DNA of 64,000 nt. It comes from Siphlonurus alternatus. Taxonomy: Eukaryota > Arthropoda > Insecta > Ephemeroptera > Siphlonuridae. The notes below the pieces were generated by a model. It made no database searches. It saw only the letters and a program-made list of their open reading frames with translations, and was not told the origin of the DNA. The number at the start of each line of letters is the position of its first letter. Position 1 is the stretch's first letter. Both the position numbers and the translations under genes were made by a program. Below, piece by piece: positions 41,801 to 53,404 of the stretch. The stretch is taken from assembly GCA_949825025.1 (NCBI GenBank), contig OX463782.1:30599351-30663350 (forward strand). The letters run 5' to 3'.

Positions 41801-44546
41801 GTGGTTTTAACTGTAGTTGTGAAATATTGAGTAGCAGCTCTAATTGTACTGGTCACAGCAGCTTTTACTGTAGTAGGAGAACTCGTTGGCTTAAAAATTG
41901 CAGTTGTTGCGAATGTAAGTTTTGTCGGAGTTAGCAATGGATTTTTGTTAGTGCCTTTAATTCCGCCACTAAACAATAAAAATTAAATTAATTTAATTTA
42001 ACTTTTATAACGTAGATTTGAGATACAAACTGTACCAAATTTCATTTCTACCTTCGCAACCATTATTTACTAAAACAAATAAATTATTTTAAAAATGGGT
42101 ATGTAAAAAATTTATGGGTTATAAACTGTTGAAACCACATTTTTAAATTTGTTCCATTAAAAACAGAAGTCAAGTTAGTTATAATAGTAACAAATTATCA
42201 ATTGATTATCTGCATGGTGGAAATGGTGGAATATTGAAGTATTAATTAATTAAGAAGTCAATATAAAAGTTAGAATTCTGATATGATATGTTCTTTTGAA
42301 TATTTTTTTAATTATGATTATAGTACAATTGTGATAGTAAATTGCTGATTCAATAAAAAACACTGTTGAAAAATAAACAATGCAGTTCAAGTATTAAAAC
42401 AAATACAGCAATACAATTCAAAATACTTGTGATTTCCTATATTATTATAAATTATATAGGTGAAAAAACTCACATGCTTGGAATATTATTTGTAGTAAGT
42501 GGATCTAGAAAATCAGCAATAAGTTTTCAAATACACGATACCAAAAATTTTAATATAATATATATTTTACTTTTATTATAAAATGTGAAACAATAATAAT
42601 TATCAAGTGATACCATTTTTTTTTCTTTTTATGTTTGTATTTTTTAATGATGCACTTCTATAGGGTAATTAAAACAAGCCTAAAGACACACACACACACA
42701 CATGTTTATGTGAAGCATTATAATCAATTAACTTCATTAGTTATATTATTTTATAAGAATAACTTTTAAAATTTGCATTTTTTTTTTATGATTATTTTGT
42801 TGCTGCATATTTTTTTTAAAATGAATTTACTCAATCAGAGCAGCATATAAATTTAAATTTAAATTATTATTTTCCAATTATTAAACCAAGGCACTAAATA
42901 ATATATTTAATATTACAACATGCAACACAAAAACATAATACAATAAATATAAATTATAATTTATTGCGACAAACAGGAGCTTGAACTTCGACATTTAAAA
43001 AAATATACTTCCGTTAGAGCAAAGTACAGTAAAATAAATTTAACATTCCCTTTCGAAGCAGTATGAATTTTGTATCCTAATTTTGTTTTGAAACTCTAGA
43101 GGGGATTTGAAGTACCCATGTGTGAAATTGCAACATAAATGAAATGCAAATAAACTGGCTTAATTTTGGAAGGAATATTGAATAATTTTAATTGTACTCT
43201 AACTCTGTAAGTACTCTAAAATGATGTATATTTAAAATTGCTGGCATAACTCAAACTTTATTTTACGTTTGAATGACTTTACAGGGCTGTGCATGACGTG
43301 TTATTGTTCAACAATACTATGTGATGTAACCCTGAGCAAGGTGACAAGGGTCTCACCTTCTTCGTCATCCTCCTCTTCGTCTTCTTGTCCCGCGACCATC
43401 ACACATCTTGTCCCCAGCTAAAATAATATGTAAATTCATTTGGATCCGAGGACAAATTTTCTGCAACCAATTGCTCTGTAATTAATAGAATGATCGTGAT
43501 CACGTGTATACATGAGACCATGAGAATCAAATCAGGACAATTAACTAAAATGTGTAATAAAAGTCATTTTCATTATTTAGAGATGAGAAAAATAGCTCTT
43601 AAGGGGGATTCATATGGCGATGTTCAGCCTGCGACGCAAAGCGAATTAATGCGCACTTGCTGTAACATCCATTCATTTTATTTATTTTTATTTTATTTTA
43701 TTTTATTTTATTTTATTTTATTTTATTTTATTTTATTTTATTTTATTTTATTTTATTTTATTTTATTTTATTTTATTTTATTTCACCCATGTCAATTTAT
43801 ACATAAATACATATTTATATTTTACAAAAAAATTAAAAGAATAATAAAACAACAAAGAAAAGAAAATAAAAATAAAAATTGATAAATATAGCCCATTTTT
43901 GAAAATTTTTACGGTGAGGACCAATACTGTAGTACCAAAGTGGCACCATGACACAAAAGTGGCATTGATCCATAATATACACAATATTAATTGACCCATG
44001 AGGCCTAGTCAAACAAAATATTATTAAATGTTCATTAGATGTCTCTTTAAACATAAAGAGAAAGAAGAAGGTGGCTGTAATTTAACATCGGCAGGTAAGT
44101 TATTCCATTGAGTGGTGCAACGGTATACAAAGCCGTTTTGGTAAAGTGACGTCCGTACTTTGGGAGGGATAAGTCTTGCCACACTTCTTGGCGATTAAAA
44201 AAAAAAAGAGCATCGTAATTTAATGCGATATTCGCCGCCACATAGGATTTCACAGCTTTTGGGTCAAAATCGCGTCACATCGCCGTTGTTGCTATAAGGA
44301 TCCTCCTTTATAAGAAATTGCAACTGCATTATTTCACTTCATTACAATAATAAATCTACATTACAAGAAAAATATATTAATTATGTAGCTTTTTTCTATG
44401 GTATACTTTCAAACTACAAGAATTGGATAGTGAAAAAATAAAGACCTAATTGTGTGTATTGTATGAATTTTGTAATTTTGTTGTTTACTTACAATTAAGA
44501 AACAAACTGCTGTAACTATGAGCAACATAATTGAAGAATTCTTCAT
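31881..44546 (-). CDS. Gene B: secreted lectin with three C-type lectin domains
   Basis: Twenty-two exons: 44546-44493, 43417-43357, 42069-42036, 41968-41558, 41399-41306, 40490-40457, 39854-39790, 39137-39035, 38668-38436, 37895-37827, 37704-37671, 37262-37198, 36800-36698, 36325-36075, 35950-35873, 35029-34955, 34756-34717, 34539-34475, 34350-34248, 33387-33149, 32831-32778 and 31958-31881. Total 2343 nt, 780 aa, all in phase. Signal peptide, acidic exon, short Cys exon, Thr-rich stalk, CTLD1 (about 187-363), CTLD2 (364-537), CTLD3 (538-737), Thr/Lys tail. Probably a secreted pattern-recognition or adhesive lectin, judging from the family. The small exon 42036-42069 uses a GTACAG donor chosen because it restores phase, and is the weakest call. 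Confidence 0.8.
33149..35950 (-). CDS. Gene B CTLD3 (EPN, inner cysteine pair lost)
   Basis: Exons 35950-35873 (extra linker), 35029-34955 (CTKPKCKVNTC), 34756-34717, 34539-34475 (CGKSYVFGKKK), 34350-34248 (ACCNLGMYLVNIET) and 33387-33149. The core reads WQWC, WGENEPNN, then GMENILVV where ENC is expected and YNDNSFINF where ND..C is expected, before RYLCE. Both partners of the inner disulfide are missing while EPN and ND remain. The flanking frame is intact, so this is divergence and not pseudogenisation. Confidence 0.82.
33773..34087. mobile_element. GACGTC MITE family, diverged copy 6
   Basis: AGTTATGCTACCCTGATTTT, TCCGGGAACTATTTTTAAAA and inverse blocks are kept. The centre has been replaced by GGGGGCATGGGTTCAAATCC-type sequence. 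Gene B intron. Confidence 0.75.
34580..34667. repeat. Strong hairpin in gene B intron
   Basis: CTATCGGAACCAAAAAGGTG, then TGCCCCT, pairs with its downstream complement across a short loop. Arms of about 32 bp with few mismatches. Could be a very short MITE. Confidence 0.8.
35429..35763. mobile_element. GACGTC MITE family, copy 7
   Basis: AATGGACAACCTACACGAA-type ends (second subfamily), inner blocks conserved, centre altered (GGGGGCGTGGCCGCACTTTC). Gene B intron. Confidence 0.82.
35981..36063. mobile_element. GACGTC MITE family remnant, copy 9
   Basis: Collapsed copy: GGAAACTATTTTTAAAAAATATTGGAAG joined to TGCGGCCACTTCCAATA, then the ATGTAGGTTGTTCATT end. It makes up most of the 124-nt intron between two gene B exons. 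Confidence 0.65.
36075..37895 (-). CDS. Gene B CTLD2 (NPD variant)
   Basis: Exons 37895-37827 (CLPFKCKVD), 37704-37671 (PKMILSDGSPN), 37262-37198 (CKKKYMISKLE), 36800-36698 (AQEICCALNMRLLAIET) and 36325-36075. The core has FWTDGSDEWCEG, FWWC, WKKGNPDN, ENC, MNDRKC and QQFICE. The specificity triplet is NPD, neither EPN nor QPD. A MITE remnant fills most of the 124-nt intron after the core exon. Confidence 0.85.
38436..41399 (-). CDS. Gene B CTLD1 (EPN type)
   Basis: Exons 41399-41306 (three-Cys motif CNGPNCPLFDC), 40490-40457 (PKMFAANGTLI), 39854-39790 (CDGKYFYSNVN), 39137-39035 (HKSCCTLGMQLFSL) and 38668-38436. The core has FWTSGSDEGCEG, FRWC, WAPGEPNN, ENC, LNDNYC and FYFICK. EPN plus ND is the mannose-type calcium site, so this domain may bind sugar. 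Confidence 0.85.
39870..40114. mobile_element. GACGTC MITE family, deleted copy 8
   Basis: Second-subfamily ends ATGGACAATTTGCATGACAT, both arms present, centre deleted. It begins 15 bp upstream of the acceptor of the gene B exon 39790-39854, so it is close to the splice site. Confidence 0.82.
41558..42069 (-). CDS. Gene B Thr-rich stalk exons
   Basis: Exon 42036-42069 (VNNGCEGRNEI) and exon 41558-41968, a 411-nt Thr/Ala/Val-rich stalk that ends NEEEEDYWDVTTAKR. The acidic tyrosine motif DYWDVTT recurs at the same place in gene C, so it is likely functional, perhaps a sulfated tyrosine. The Thr content suggests O-glycosylation. Confidence 0.75.
43357..44546 (-). CDS. Gene B leader and acidic exons
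   Basis: Exon 44493-44546 encodes a hydrophobic signal peptide (MKNSSIMLLIVTAVCFLI) and ends ATT|GTAAGT. Exon 43357-43417 encodes LGTRCVMVAGQEDEEEDDEE and ends in phase 1 at GTGAGA. A LINE fragment with its tail lies in the intron between them. Confidence 0.8.
43676..44290 (-). mobile_element. 5'-truncated LINE with TAAAA tail
   Basis: Minus-strand frame reads VRTSLYQNGFVYR and TTQWNNLPADVK, the end of a LINE reverse transcriptase-type ORF. A 3' untranslated part and about 100 bp of pentanucleotide repeat (43676-43783, TTTTA on the plus strand) follow as the tail. Sits in the first intron of gene B. Confidence 0.7.
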
Positions 44547-45654
44547 TTTTTTATATTTTTTTCCACACTACACTGAAATGTACACTGTTGTACGTACACT
44601 GAAATGACATGGCTTTTCGAATGATGTAAAGCATCCGTTTTGGTAAAGTCATACCGGATATTTACTTTTTTTATTTATTGTTTTCAGTTTTATTTTTAAA
44701 GTAATTTTATTTGTGAATGGAGTTCATGCGCAATCAAACAAAAAACAAGGATCCTATTGAATGATAAATTCGATTGCTGTTTGTTTCATATATTATACAG
44801 AACTATATTTAATTATAGTCATCTACGATCATAGCACTGTTCAAAATAAAATTGCAATTCACAAAGGAGTTATCCAGAAAAATTAACCAGGTTACTTGCT
44901 ATAAAGTATAACTACGTTTAGTGCATGATATTGAGCTAGGTTGACACTATAACCGTGGATAGTAAAAAACCTGGATCTTTGTGAATCGCGCACTTGTTTT
45001 TACACTAGTTAAGTACACAAATCTTTACTTTCTGTTAGGAAAATAACATTCACTTAATACTGTTAATTAGCTGTGATTGACGTTTAAATGTGAGAAAAAT
45101 TATTGAATGAGAATTGTTTTTAATTTAATATTTTTATTGAATTAAAATGCAGCATAATATATATAAAACGTAACTCAATAAGATATATATTTTTTTATCT
45201 TCAATTGTTTAATATCAAAATCCTGTATTATGAATAATGTGAATAAAATAAGTTTGAAAATTGTATAATTTAAACTAAAAAAATAAAAAGCAGTCATAAG
45301 AAGATTATAACTTGCCGTTATATCTACACACTTATTAAAAACCGGACTGCAGTTATCCTTTTTAAGTAGATAAAATTTGAAGCACGAAGATATAGGAAGA
45401 ACAAATTTGTTGTAAATTAAGCTTAACTTTAAGGATGTAATAAGGTCTTTATAATAATTTGTATCAACCAATAAGGTCATGTTGTATAACCTTGGTTGAT
45501 CTGTATCACTAAATGACCAATAAAAAAATATTTTAAGGATTTTTTAATTAAAAATACAATTAATTGAGTTTCAGAATTAGACAATTCCACAAAACAGGCA
45601 CACAATGATGTCAATTTTCTTTCTCTCTCTTTCTGAAGGATCTCTTTCTGAGTT
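44547..45654. other. Intergenic region between gene B start and gene C end
   Basis: About 1.1 kb. Holds the gene B promoter region and one diverged MITE copy. No TATA box I would defend and no other gene. Confidence 0.55.
44850..44993. mobile_element. MITE family GATTCACGAAG, diverged copy 3
   Basis: Left GCAATTCACAAAGGAG, TTAACCAGGTTACT and right AAACCTGGATCTTTGTGAATCGCG form a degraded inverted repeat. Lies 300 bp upstream of the gene B start. Confidence 0.6.
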
Positions 45655-45741
45655 TCAATTTTTTTTCGGTCCAGCGGTCACTGCGTACGCTTTTCCAGTC
45701 GTAACTATGTTCGAAACGTCTGAAAACTTCACTGCGTCACC
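45655..45741 (-). CDS. Gene C terminal exon
   Basis: Starts after a TTTTTCAG acceptor in phase 0, encodes GDAVKFSDVSNIVTTGKAYAV and ends at TGA 45655-45657. The preceding intron is only 74 nt. Confidence 0.75.
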   Translation of the reverse strand, partial: GDAVKFSDVSNIVTTGKAYAVTAGPKKN

Positions 45742-48700
45742 CTGAAAAATGAGGAGGAATAATATATTAAAAATAATCGCATTCCGTCGTTCCCATTGTC
45801 TTTTTTTAGTGTTACCTGTTCACAAATGTATCGATATTTATTGATACATTCTCTGTCGTCAAGTTTCGTGTACGAGTCGTATGAGAAGGAAGCCACTTTG
45901 AAGACGATTGCCAGGCAGTTCTCGCGTCCCCCGCGGTTGTCCGGGTTTTTGTCCCGCCACGTTAGTTTCATGGACACCGGTTTACGTGAGCCGCACCACC
46001 AGAACTTTCCCTCTATTCCCTCGTCAGAGCCGTCCGTCCAAAACTCCGTGGAGCTCCGTACCAAAACTGCAGAACATGTCTATAAATTATGTTATATAAT
46101 TTGTAGTAGAAATATATCAAATATAAAGGATCAATTGACATGCAAATCAGCTGTTTCATTTTATTAAGAAAGATTAACGCTCTGATCTCAAGGATTTTGT
46201 ATTACATACAAAATCCTTGTCTGATCTATTTTTCAGCTTTTTTATGAACTAAAGACGTTTTTAATTTCAATTGTGAAATTTAAATTTATTGTAGCACTGG
46301 AATGCAATATGACTGCATGTGTATTAATATAAGAAAATATATATATATATATAATTATTTTAATCTATGATATCATGGTTTTACCTTCTATTTTTTTTTT
46401 AATTTGCAAACAAAAACACCTGAGTTTTCACATAATATATTCTTAACAGTATTTCAATAAGAATTTTTATTATTATCATTACTATCTCCGATAAAAAAGG
46501 CCCCCTTCCCATTACTTGCCTCTTGCACAAAATTTATCATAAATAGTGGAATGGGATAATACTACAATTAAATTGAGTGTTATATTTTAAATTACGAACC
46601 ATTGTTGAGAGTCCCAAGGATCTGGAACTCGGACAGAGTGTCCATGGCGATGAGTCGCATACCGAACGCACAGCACGACTCCTGCGCTTCCGTCCAACTT
46701 GCCTGAGGAACCAATGTTAAAATGTGTTGCTTCAATTTGTACGTCTATGTTTACTTTCTAATTTTGTTTTCTACTTATTTTTATATCAACCATCCAAATA
46801 ATGTTTCTATTACAATTACACTTCTCACTTTTCCTACATTTATATACCATTCGGTGTATACTTAATCCTCGGACAAGCTGTTGAATATTAATTTGCTGAG
46901 TTGGTTATCTGTTATTTTTACGATTTGTCATCTTCCTTAAGTGAGTGAAAAGTTCATACTGTTTACCAGTGAGGTTATTTATACCATGCAAGTAATAAAC
47001 AGATACATAAAAATGGTTTTCAATATAAATAAAAACTTATTTTTGAAGCCATCGACAAAACAAAAAAAAATAAATATTTTTTACGAAGATCATAAAAATT
47101 TGAGTTTTCTGAACAATACGAAAGACTTTAAAATTGAAAATAATAAACTGCATTTTTTTATATGATGCACTAACCGCTGCATTGCTGAAAATGTACTGCT
47201 TGTTGGCGATGATTGTCAACTCTCCCATCAAACTTGGTATGGCTGAAACATAACGTTTTTGTTTTGTTTTTCGTCTCAAAATCAATTTATATGTTGTAAT
47301 AACTGATATACAATCTACACAACATAATATATACTTCTGGTTAATTGACGATCATGGATGCTTAAATTTTTATAATGATGTTATAAAAATATTAGTAATT
47401 TACTGATACATGATCGATACAGTTGGTGAGAAAAGTATATAAGACAACAATCAGCTTGGACTGTGGAGAAATTTAATCAAATCAGCATCTAAAAAAACAT
47501 TAAAAAATTAAGAACTTAAAAACTTAATTGCATATGATCAGTCCTTTATATTTTTAGGTGATAAAATATTTTAGAGTTACCATCGGAAAATATGAGCAAA
47601 ATTAATTTTTAAATTATATTTTTAACGATTAAACTTCATTAAAGTAATTTCAAACCTTTCAGACTTCCATCAGAGTTGAATTTTTTTGGCTGCAAGCAAT
47701 AAAATGATGTACTAATATCGCATTGAATATATCAATCCTTAAAAATAATAACATTAAATCAAATACTATTTGAAAAAATTATTTTCAAATTTATTTTCTG
47801 ATTTAAATATTTATAAATAAATATAATATGATATTTCCATGAATTGATCATTGGCTGAAAACGAAAACATTAAGAAGTAATAGTCCTACACTATCATGAA
47901 AATATAATGTAATGCAATATATATTTTTTCAATCCAACTTTTTATAAATGAAAACATAATATATTGCTTGAAGTAATAAACTTAATTATAACATATAATA
48001 AGCTTATTAATAATAATTAAGCATTAAAATAGTGACATACATCGGTGAAGCATTTAAAATCCAGACACTTTAATTCCTTGAAGCTAGTAATGGGTGCACT
48101 TTGAGCATTTGGTAATAGAAGCTTTGGTTTCATTTGCGTATCTTCTTGCTGTACTGCAGAGCTGGATTTTCCCTAGAAAATAAATTTTTATGAAATTCTT
48201 TGTATGAAAAAATAAAATAAATGGAACAAGATAATTAATTAGCATTAACATTACAATGAATTTAAATATAAGTTGACTAAATATAGGTAATAACATTTAC
48301 CCGTAATATGATGATAAAAAAGTAACACCCTGACATTTTTTTTACTCCAGCTTCTGTTTCTTTTTGCTGTACATAAAAATCTAGCTAGGGTACGATTTGC
48401 AAAAATAGTTAACCGTGTTTAGCGCCAGCAAAACTTAAAATTCAATGAAAATAAATGTAATTATAGTGAAAAATTTTCTGAAAAACCTCTGTATAACTTC
48501 CTTCATAAATCGCTCCCCCCCCCCTAGTTTCTTATATTGTTAATTGTACTTAGAAATTAAATAATACTCATACTGCACACACCTTGCAAATGAAATTTTT
48601 TTTCTCTGAACATTTCCCGTCATTTATCCTACCAGCTTTCCACTGTGCAAACACCAGCTCGACGCAACTCTCCTCATTGTTGAAGTTGTTTGGTTCGTTT

Positions 48701-50018
48701 GGGCGCCACCAGGGTGAATCCTTGTTGAAGTTATCACCCCCCGTGTTGCTGCACCAATCGAACGTGCCCTTGCAGCCCTCGTCTGTGGCGCTCGTCCAGA
48801 ACGATTTCCTGCCGAAAAACGACGCTGTCGAGGTAGAAAAAAGTTAGAAAGCTTTGTGAATTTATCCTTATTGAATGGTTATACTCGTATTTTATTGTTA
48901 AAATGGAGCATTGAATTCTTTTCAGAAAATGAGAGCATATTGGTATGTTAATTATATTGCTTTGATTTACAAAAAAAGGATTGCATGTAAGTATTATTAT
49001 ATAATATATATCTTATTTACTTATATAGTAAATATAGTATATGTTATTTTGCTTTGATTTTGTTAAAAAAAAATTGTTCAGGAAGTATTTTTTCCAGTTT
49101 TTAACAACCAGCAAATTTCATTTTGGCATCAAAATACTATCCTTTTCAATTAAAAATTAACGCTGGAAAAAGGAATATAGTCGTCTCTTTTCAATAATTT
49201 TAAATAGTTAATTGTCATATTATAAAAATATTAAAAAATATATTATATCTTTACTCTACATGAAGTAAAAACAAAATTTGAGGTTGAAATTTACCCTGAA
49301 TTTTATGCACTGAATTATAGAACAATAAAAAAATATATTACTATAGTCTAGTATCAATTAAATTTTGACATGATTTAAAATTTAGGAACTATATAAATGC
49401 ATTTACCTGCATAAAGCTTTGCTACACAGTCCATCTCGGCTTGCGATTCCAAGCTCATTAGCTGCAGACCCAGGTAGCAGCAAGCAGTGGCCGCTTCTAC
49501 ACTCGTCATCTGCATAATATGTAAAAAGTAAATAAATAAATGTCGAGAAAAACTGACAGCATTATAATTTGCTGTGTCTCTATAACATATACATACTGTA
49601 TAACTTATACAGTATGTATATGTTATAGAGACACAGCAAATTATAATGTATAACTGTATAACCTTTTTACCTAAGGAGTAGAATAGAACCTACTATAGTA
49701 AAATCTAAATGACATAGATCTATGCAAGTGTTGGAATATATGAATTTATAAATTGAGAATAAAAATATCACCTGAATATTGCTGAAAACGTATTGGTATC
49801 CACAAGCACTAAGAAGCTTTCCAAACATATATGGTACTAAAATCAAAAGTTTTAAAATATTAAAGGAGTATACGTTCGGTTATGAATTTATTTTAGAACA
49901 AAAATTCATGATTCTATATCTGCAATCTGTCTTTCTTTTCAAGCTTTCGTACGACTTCTACATATACCAATTAACGGGTCCAGCAGAAGTCATCAGATTT
50001 TTTTTTCTATTTTCCACA

Positions 50019-50117
<99 letters not shown>

Positions 50118-53100
50118 AAAACAGTTTGCAGAAGAATCAGAAACTTATGCTACATTTTTATTAATCCATGGCATGGCACTCAAATATATCGTTTTCTAAA
50201 ACAAAACTTCGTAAAGAATGAAATTTCATTGGAATTTAAAAATTTATTTATTCATATAATTCAAACATTATAGTATTATTATTGGGTACGCGCGATTCCC
50301 GAAAGAAGTCAGTAAATCATGCGTCTATTTTTACTTTTTTAAATTCTGCTAAAAAAATCTGAGAGTATAATTTTTTAATAATCATTATAGTGATAAAGTG
50401 TATTAATTAAAATGTTACTAACCTACTAAATTTCCCGCCGTTGAAAACATAGCAGGCTGAAAAAAATCACAATTTTTAACAAATTGCAAGTCAAACAGAA
50501 AATTTGTATACTAATAATGTTTTAAGAAAGAATAAAAAAAGAAAATAAATATTGGATAGAAAAGTTAATTCTTATAAACAGGGTTGCATCGGGGAAAAAA
50601 TTTAAAATTATTTCCGAGTTCAGGAGGGTCGATTACCCCTTGAAAATTAAATTCATAATTTTAGCACAATTTTTAAGGAAAATGGATTTTAGGGGTAGGT
50701 CTCCACCCTCAGGGGTGCGTCGGGGAAAAATCTAAAATTATTTCTGAGTTCAGGTGGGTCGATTACTCTATGCTAGAAACTTTCTCCGCAAAATTCCAAT
50801 GATTTCAAAAAAAGTTGTATTTAACATTGAATTTCCATAAGGCGAAAATAATTTGTCTAAAAACCACCCCTGAAAGGGGTGTTATTGATGTCCAATAAAA
50901 ACTTTAACACCCTGAACTAATTTTTACAACCCTCAGCTACAAGTGTACCAAATTTGAAGTTTGTACGAAAATTTTTGCAATACCAAATTTACGAAAAAAG
51001 TTGGCACGCGAATTGTGGTTCACTCGAATCTGTACATTATTTCATATTGTATATTATATGGACGCAATATTTAATTAACATTTTTTTAACATGCATGTAG
51101 GTCCATTCATAGAATATCTTCAGAATCAAAGTTATAAAATTATTTGTAATTTTTATTAACTTACATCCTTTTTACATTCAAATTCAGGACAGGTGACACA
51201 AGTTTCTTTAACTTTGACGTTTTCAGCTGAAATAATCTCCAGTGGTGCTAATGCAATGCTGTAAACATATTAAAAAAAAAATTCATATTTTTATGTTACT
51301 GTTCACATGATTTCTTCATTAAAAAAATTCTGAACCTTATAATATCGTGTTTTGTTTTGTTTTTTATTATCGATCACTGAAACTCTTCTTGTTAAAAAGT
51401 GCATAGTTATAAGAAAATAAATTAATATTCAGTATCTTAAAAAAATTATCAATAATTGTGATTAAAAATATTTATTCCGCGCGTGTTCGTTAATTAATGA
51501 AATAATTTTTTTATGTGAATTTTCAAATTATTCTTAAATTACATTAATAAATTTAAATAAAAATAACCTTTTTTGAGTAGTCACGTCCCAATAATCTCCT
51601 TCGTCCTCCACTGCCGCCTTTTTTCGTTTAGTGGTCGTTTTCACTGCGAATTTGAATGTTGTTTTCTGAGTTGTCGTTGACAATGTTGCTGACAATGTTG
51701 TTGACGTGGACATTTTGGGCATGTTTAGTGGCTGAACTGCTTTATTAGTAACGATCTTACTTGCTAAAGTAGTCGATATGGTTATAGGTTTGATTGTGGT
51801 TTGCTGTTGAGTTTTAGTTGGCATGGTTGTAAAAATAGCTGCCTTTAGAGTCGTCACAATAAACGAGCTTTTAGTTGACACTGTAGTTTTTAAACTTTGA
51901 GTCGTAGGTGGTTTTGTTTTCAATGTGACGGTTGTCATCTTTGCAGGTAGCACTGTCACAGTTTTGGTTGTTATATAATTTGTGATTTGTGTTTTTTTGG
52001 TAGTTAAAATAGGTTCCTCTTCATCGTCACTGAAACAATTAATAACAATTACAATAACAATATTGAAGACATCAAGGGCCAATAAATGTTTCTGTGACTT
52101 GAAATTTAGGATGTTTAAAACGACGCTATAAAAATATATAAATATTAGCATTTGCGGAGAGTCACAAAATGAACAAAATTTATATTAATTTTTTGGTATA
52201 TTGCTAATACTTGTGGTGTTGTCAATTCTATATAAATTTATAATGTGGCTGTGAGAGCATTTGCACGATTTTACAATATTGGTCAAAACACATTTAAAAA
52301 TCATCCTTTATTTAAACACATATTTCAAATTCTCGATCACCACTAGGTTCTCTCAACAATATTAAGCCGGTATTACACGATACAATTTTTCTAACTATTG
52401 AATACAATTTTTCCTTACAAGAAAATTTCATCTCCATACAAACCAACGGAGTTCAAATTTTCTTGTAAGAAAAAATTGTATGCAATAGTTAGAAAAATTG
52501 TATCGTGTAATACCGCCTTTAAACTGCTGTGCATTAAAAAAATCATATTTTTAATAAAGATGGCAATTTTATTATTAGTGAGCTGCGATATAATCAATCG
52601 TTTTTGTATCCTGTTTCTAAAATGAAAGCGAAAAGCAAGAGTTCTGTTTTAAACGCAGTCAATTTTTTTTATAATCAATTAATTCTGATGAAAATTTATA
52701 TTATGTATTTAAAATGAAAACGAGAAGCATCGAATTTTATGTAAACAATTAATTATGTAATCAATTAATTAAACGACATGAATGAAACTATAATATTGTT
52801 CTTACCTTGCTTCTGAGTCAATTTCATCCAATGGTATTTTGGTTCTGTCAAATAATTTAATTAGCAAACAAAATAACTCTAAAATTATATTTAATTCGTA
52901 AAAATTAAAGAAATTATTTACACACTTTGATAATTAATACACTTATAGAATTTTATAACTATATTTTTCCCAAAAAAGGTTTCAAATTTTAGTTTTTTTT
53001 TATAAAAACCTATAATTTTCACTTGAATTGTATTTTTACTTTGAGAAAAACCTAACTTTATTATAAACTGAGTAATATTTTGTTAGTTAATTAATTATCA

Positions 53101-53363
53101 GGAATAGATTATCTCACGTCACTGGAGCTGGCTTAGTTGTTGTTGTCACAACTTTCTGCGTTGTAGGCACTGGCTTGGACGTCGTCGTAGCCACTGTTGC
53201 AAGTTTAGAGATCGACAAACATTAGAGTTTAAATAATAAAACCTAGCATTAACAAGAAGGGGGGGGGGGAGAATCATTCCAACCCGTAAATCTTTTAAAG
53301 AGGAAAAAAAGTGTAAAATACTTCTCCAAAAATTCAGACAAAAATTTGTAATCCTTAGCTATT

Positions 53364-53404
<41 letters not shown>

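Noticed and set aside
43490..43882. Open frame with FYFILF repeats
   Set aside because: Produced by the TTTTA tail of a LINE. No conserved protein.
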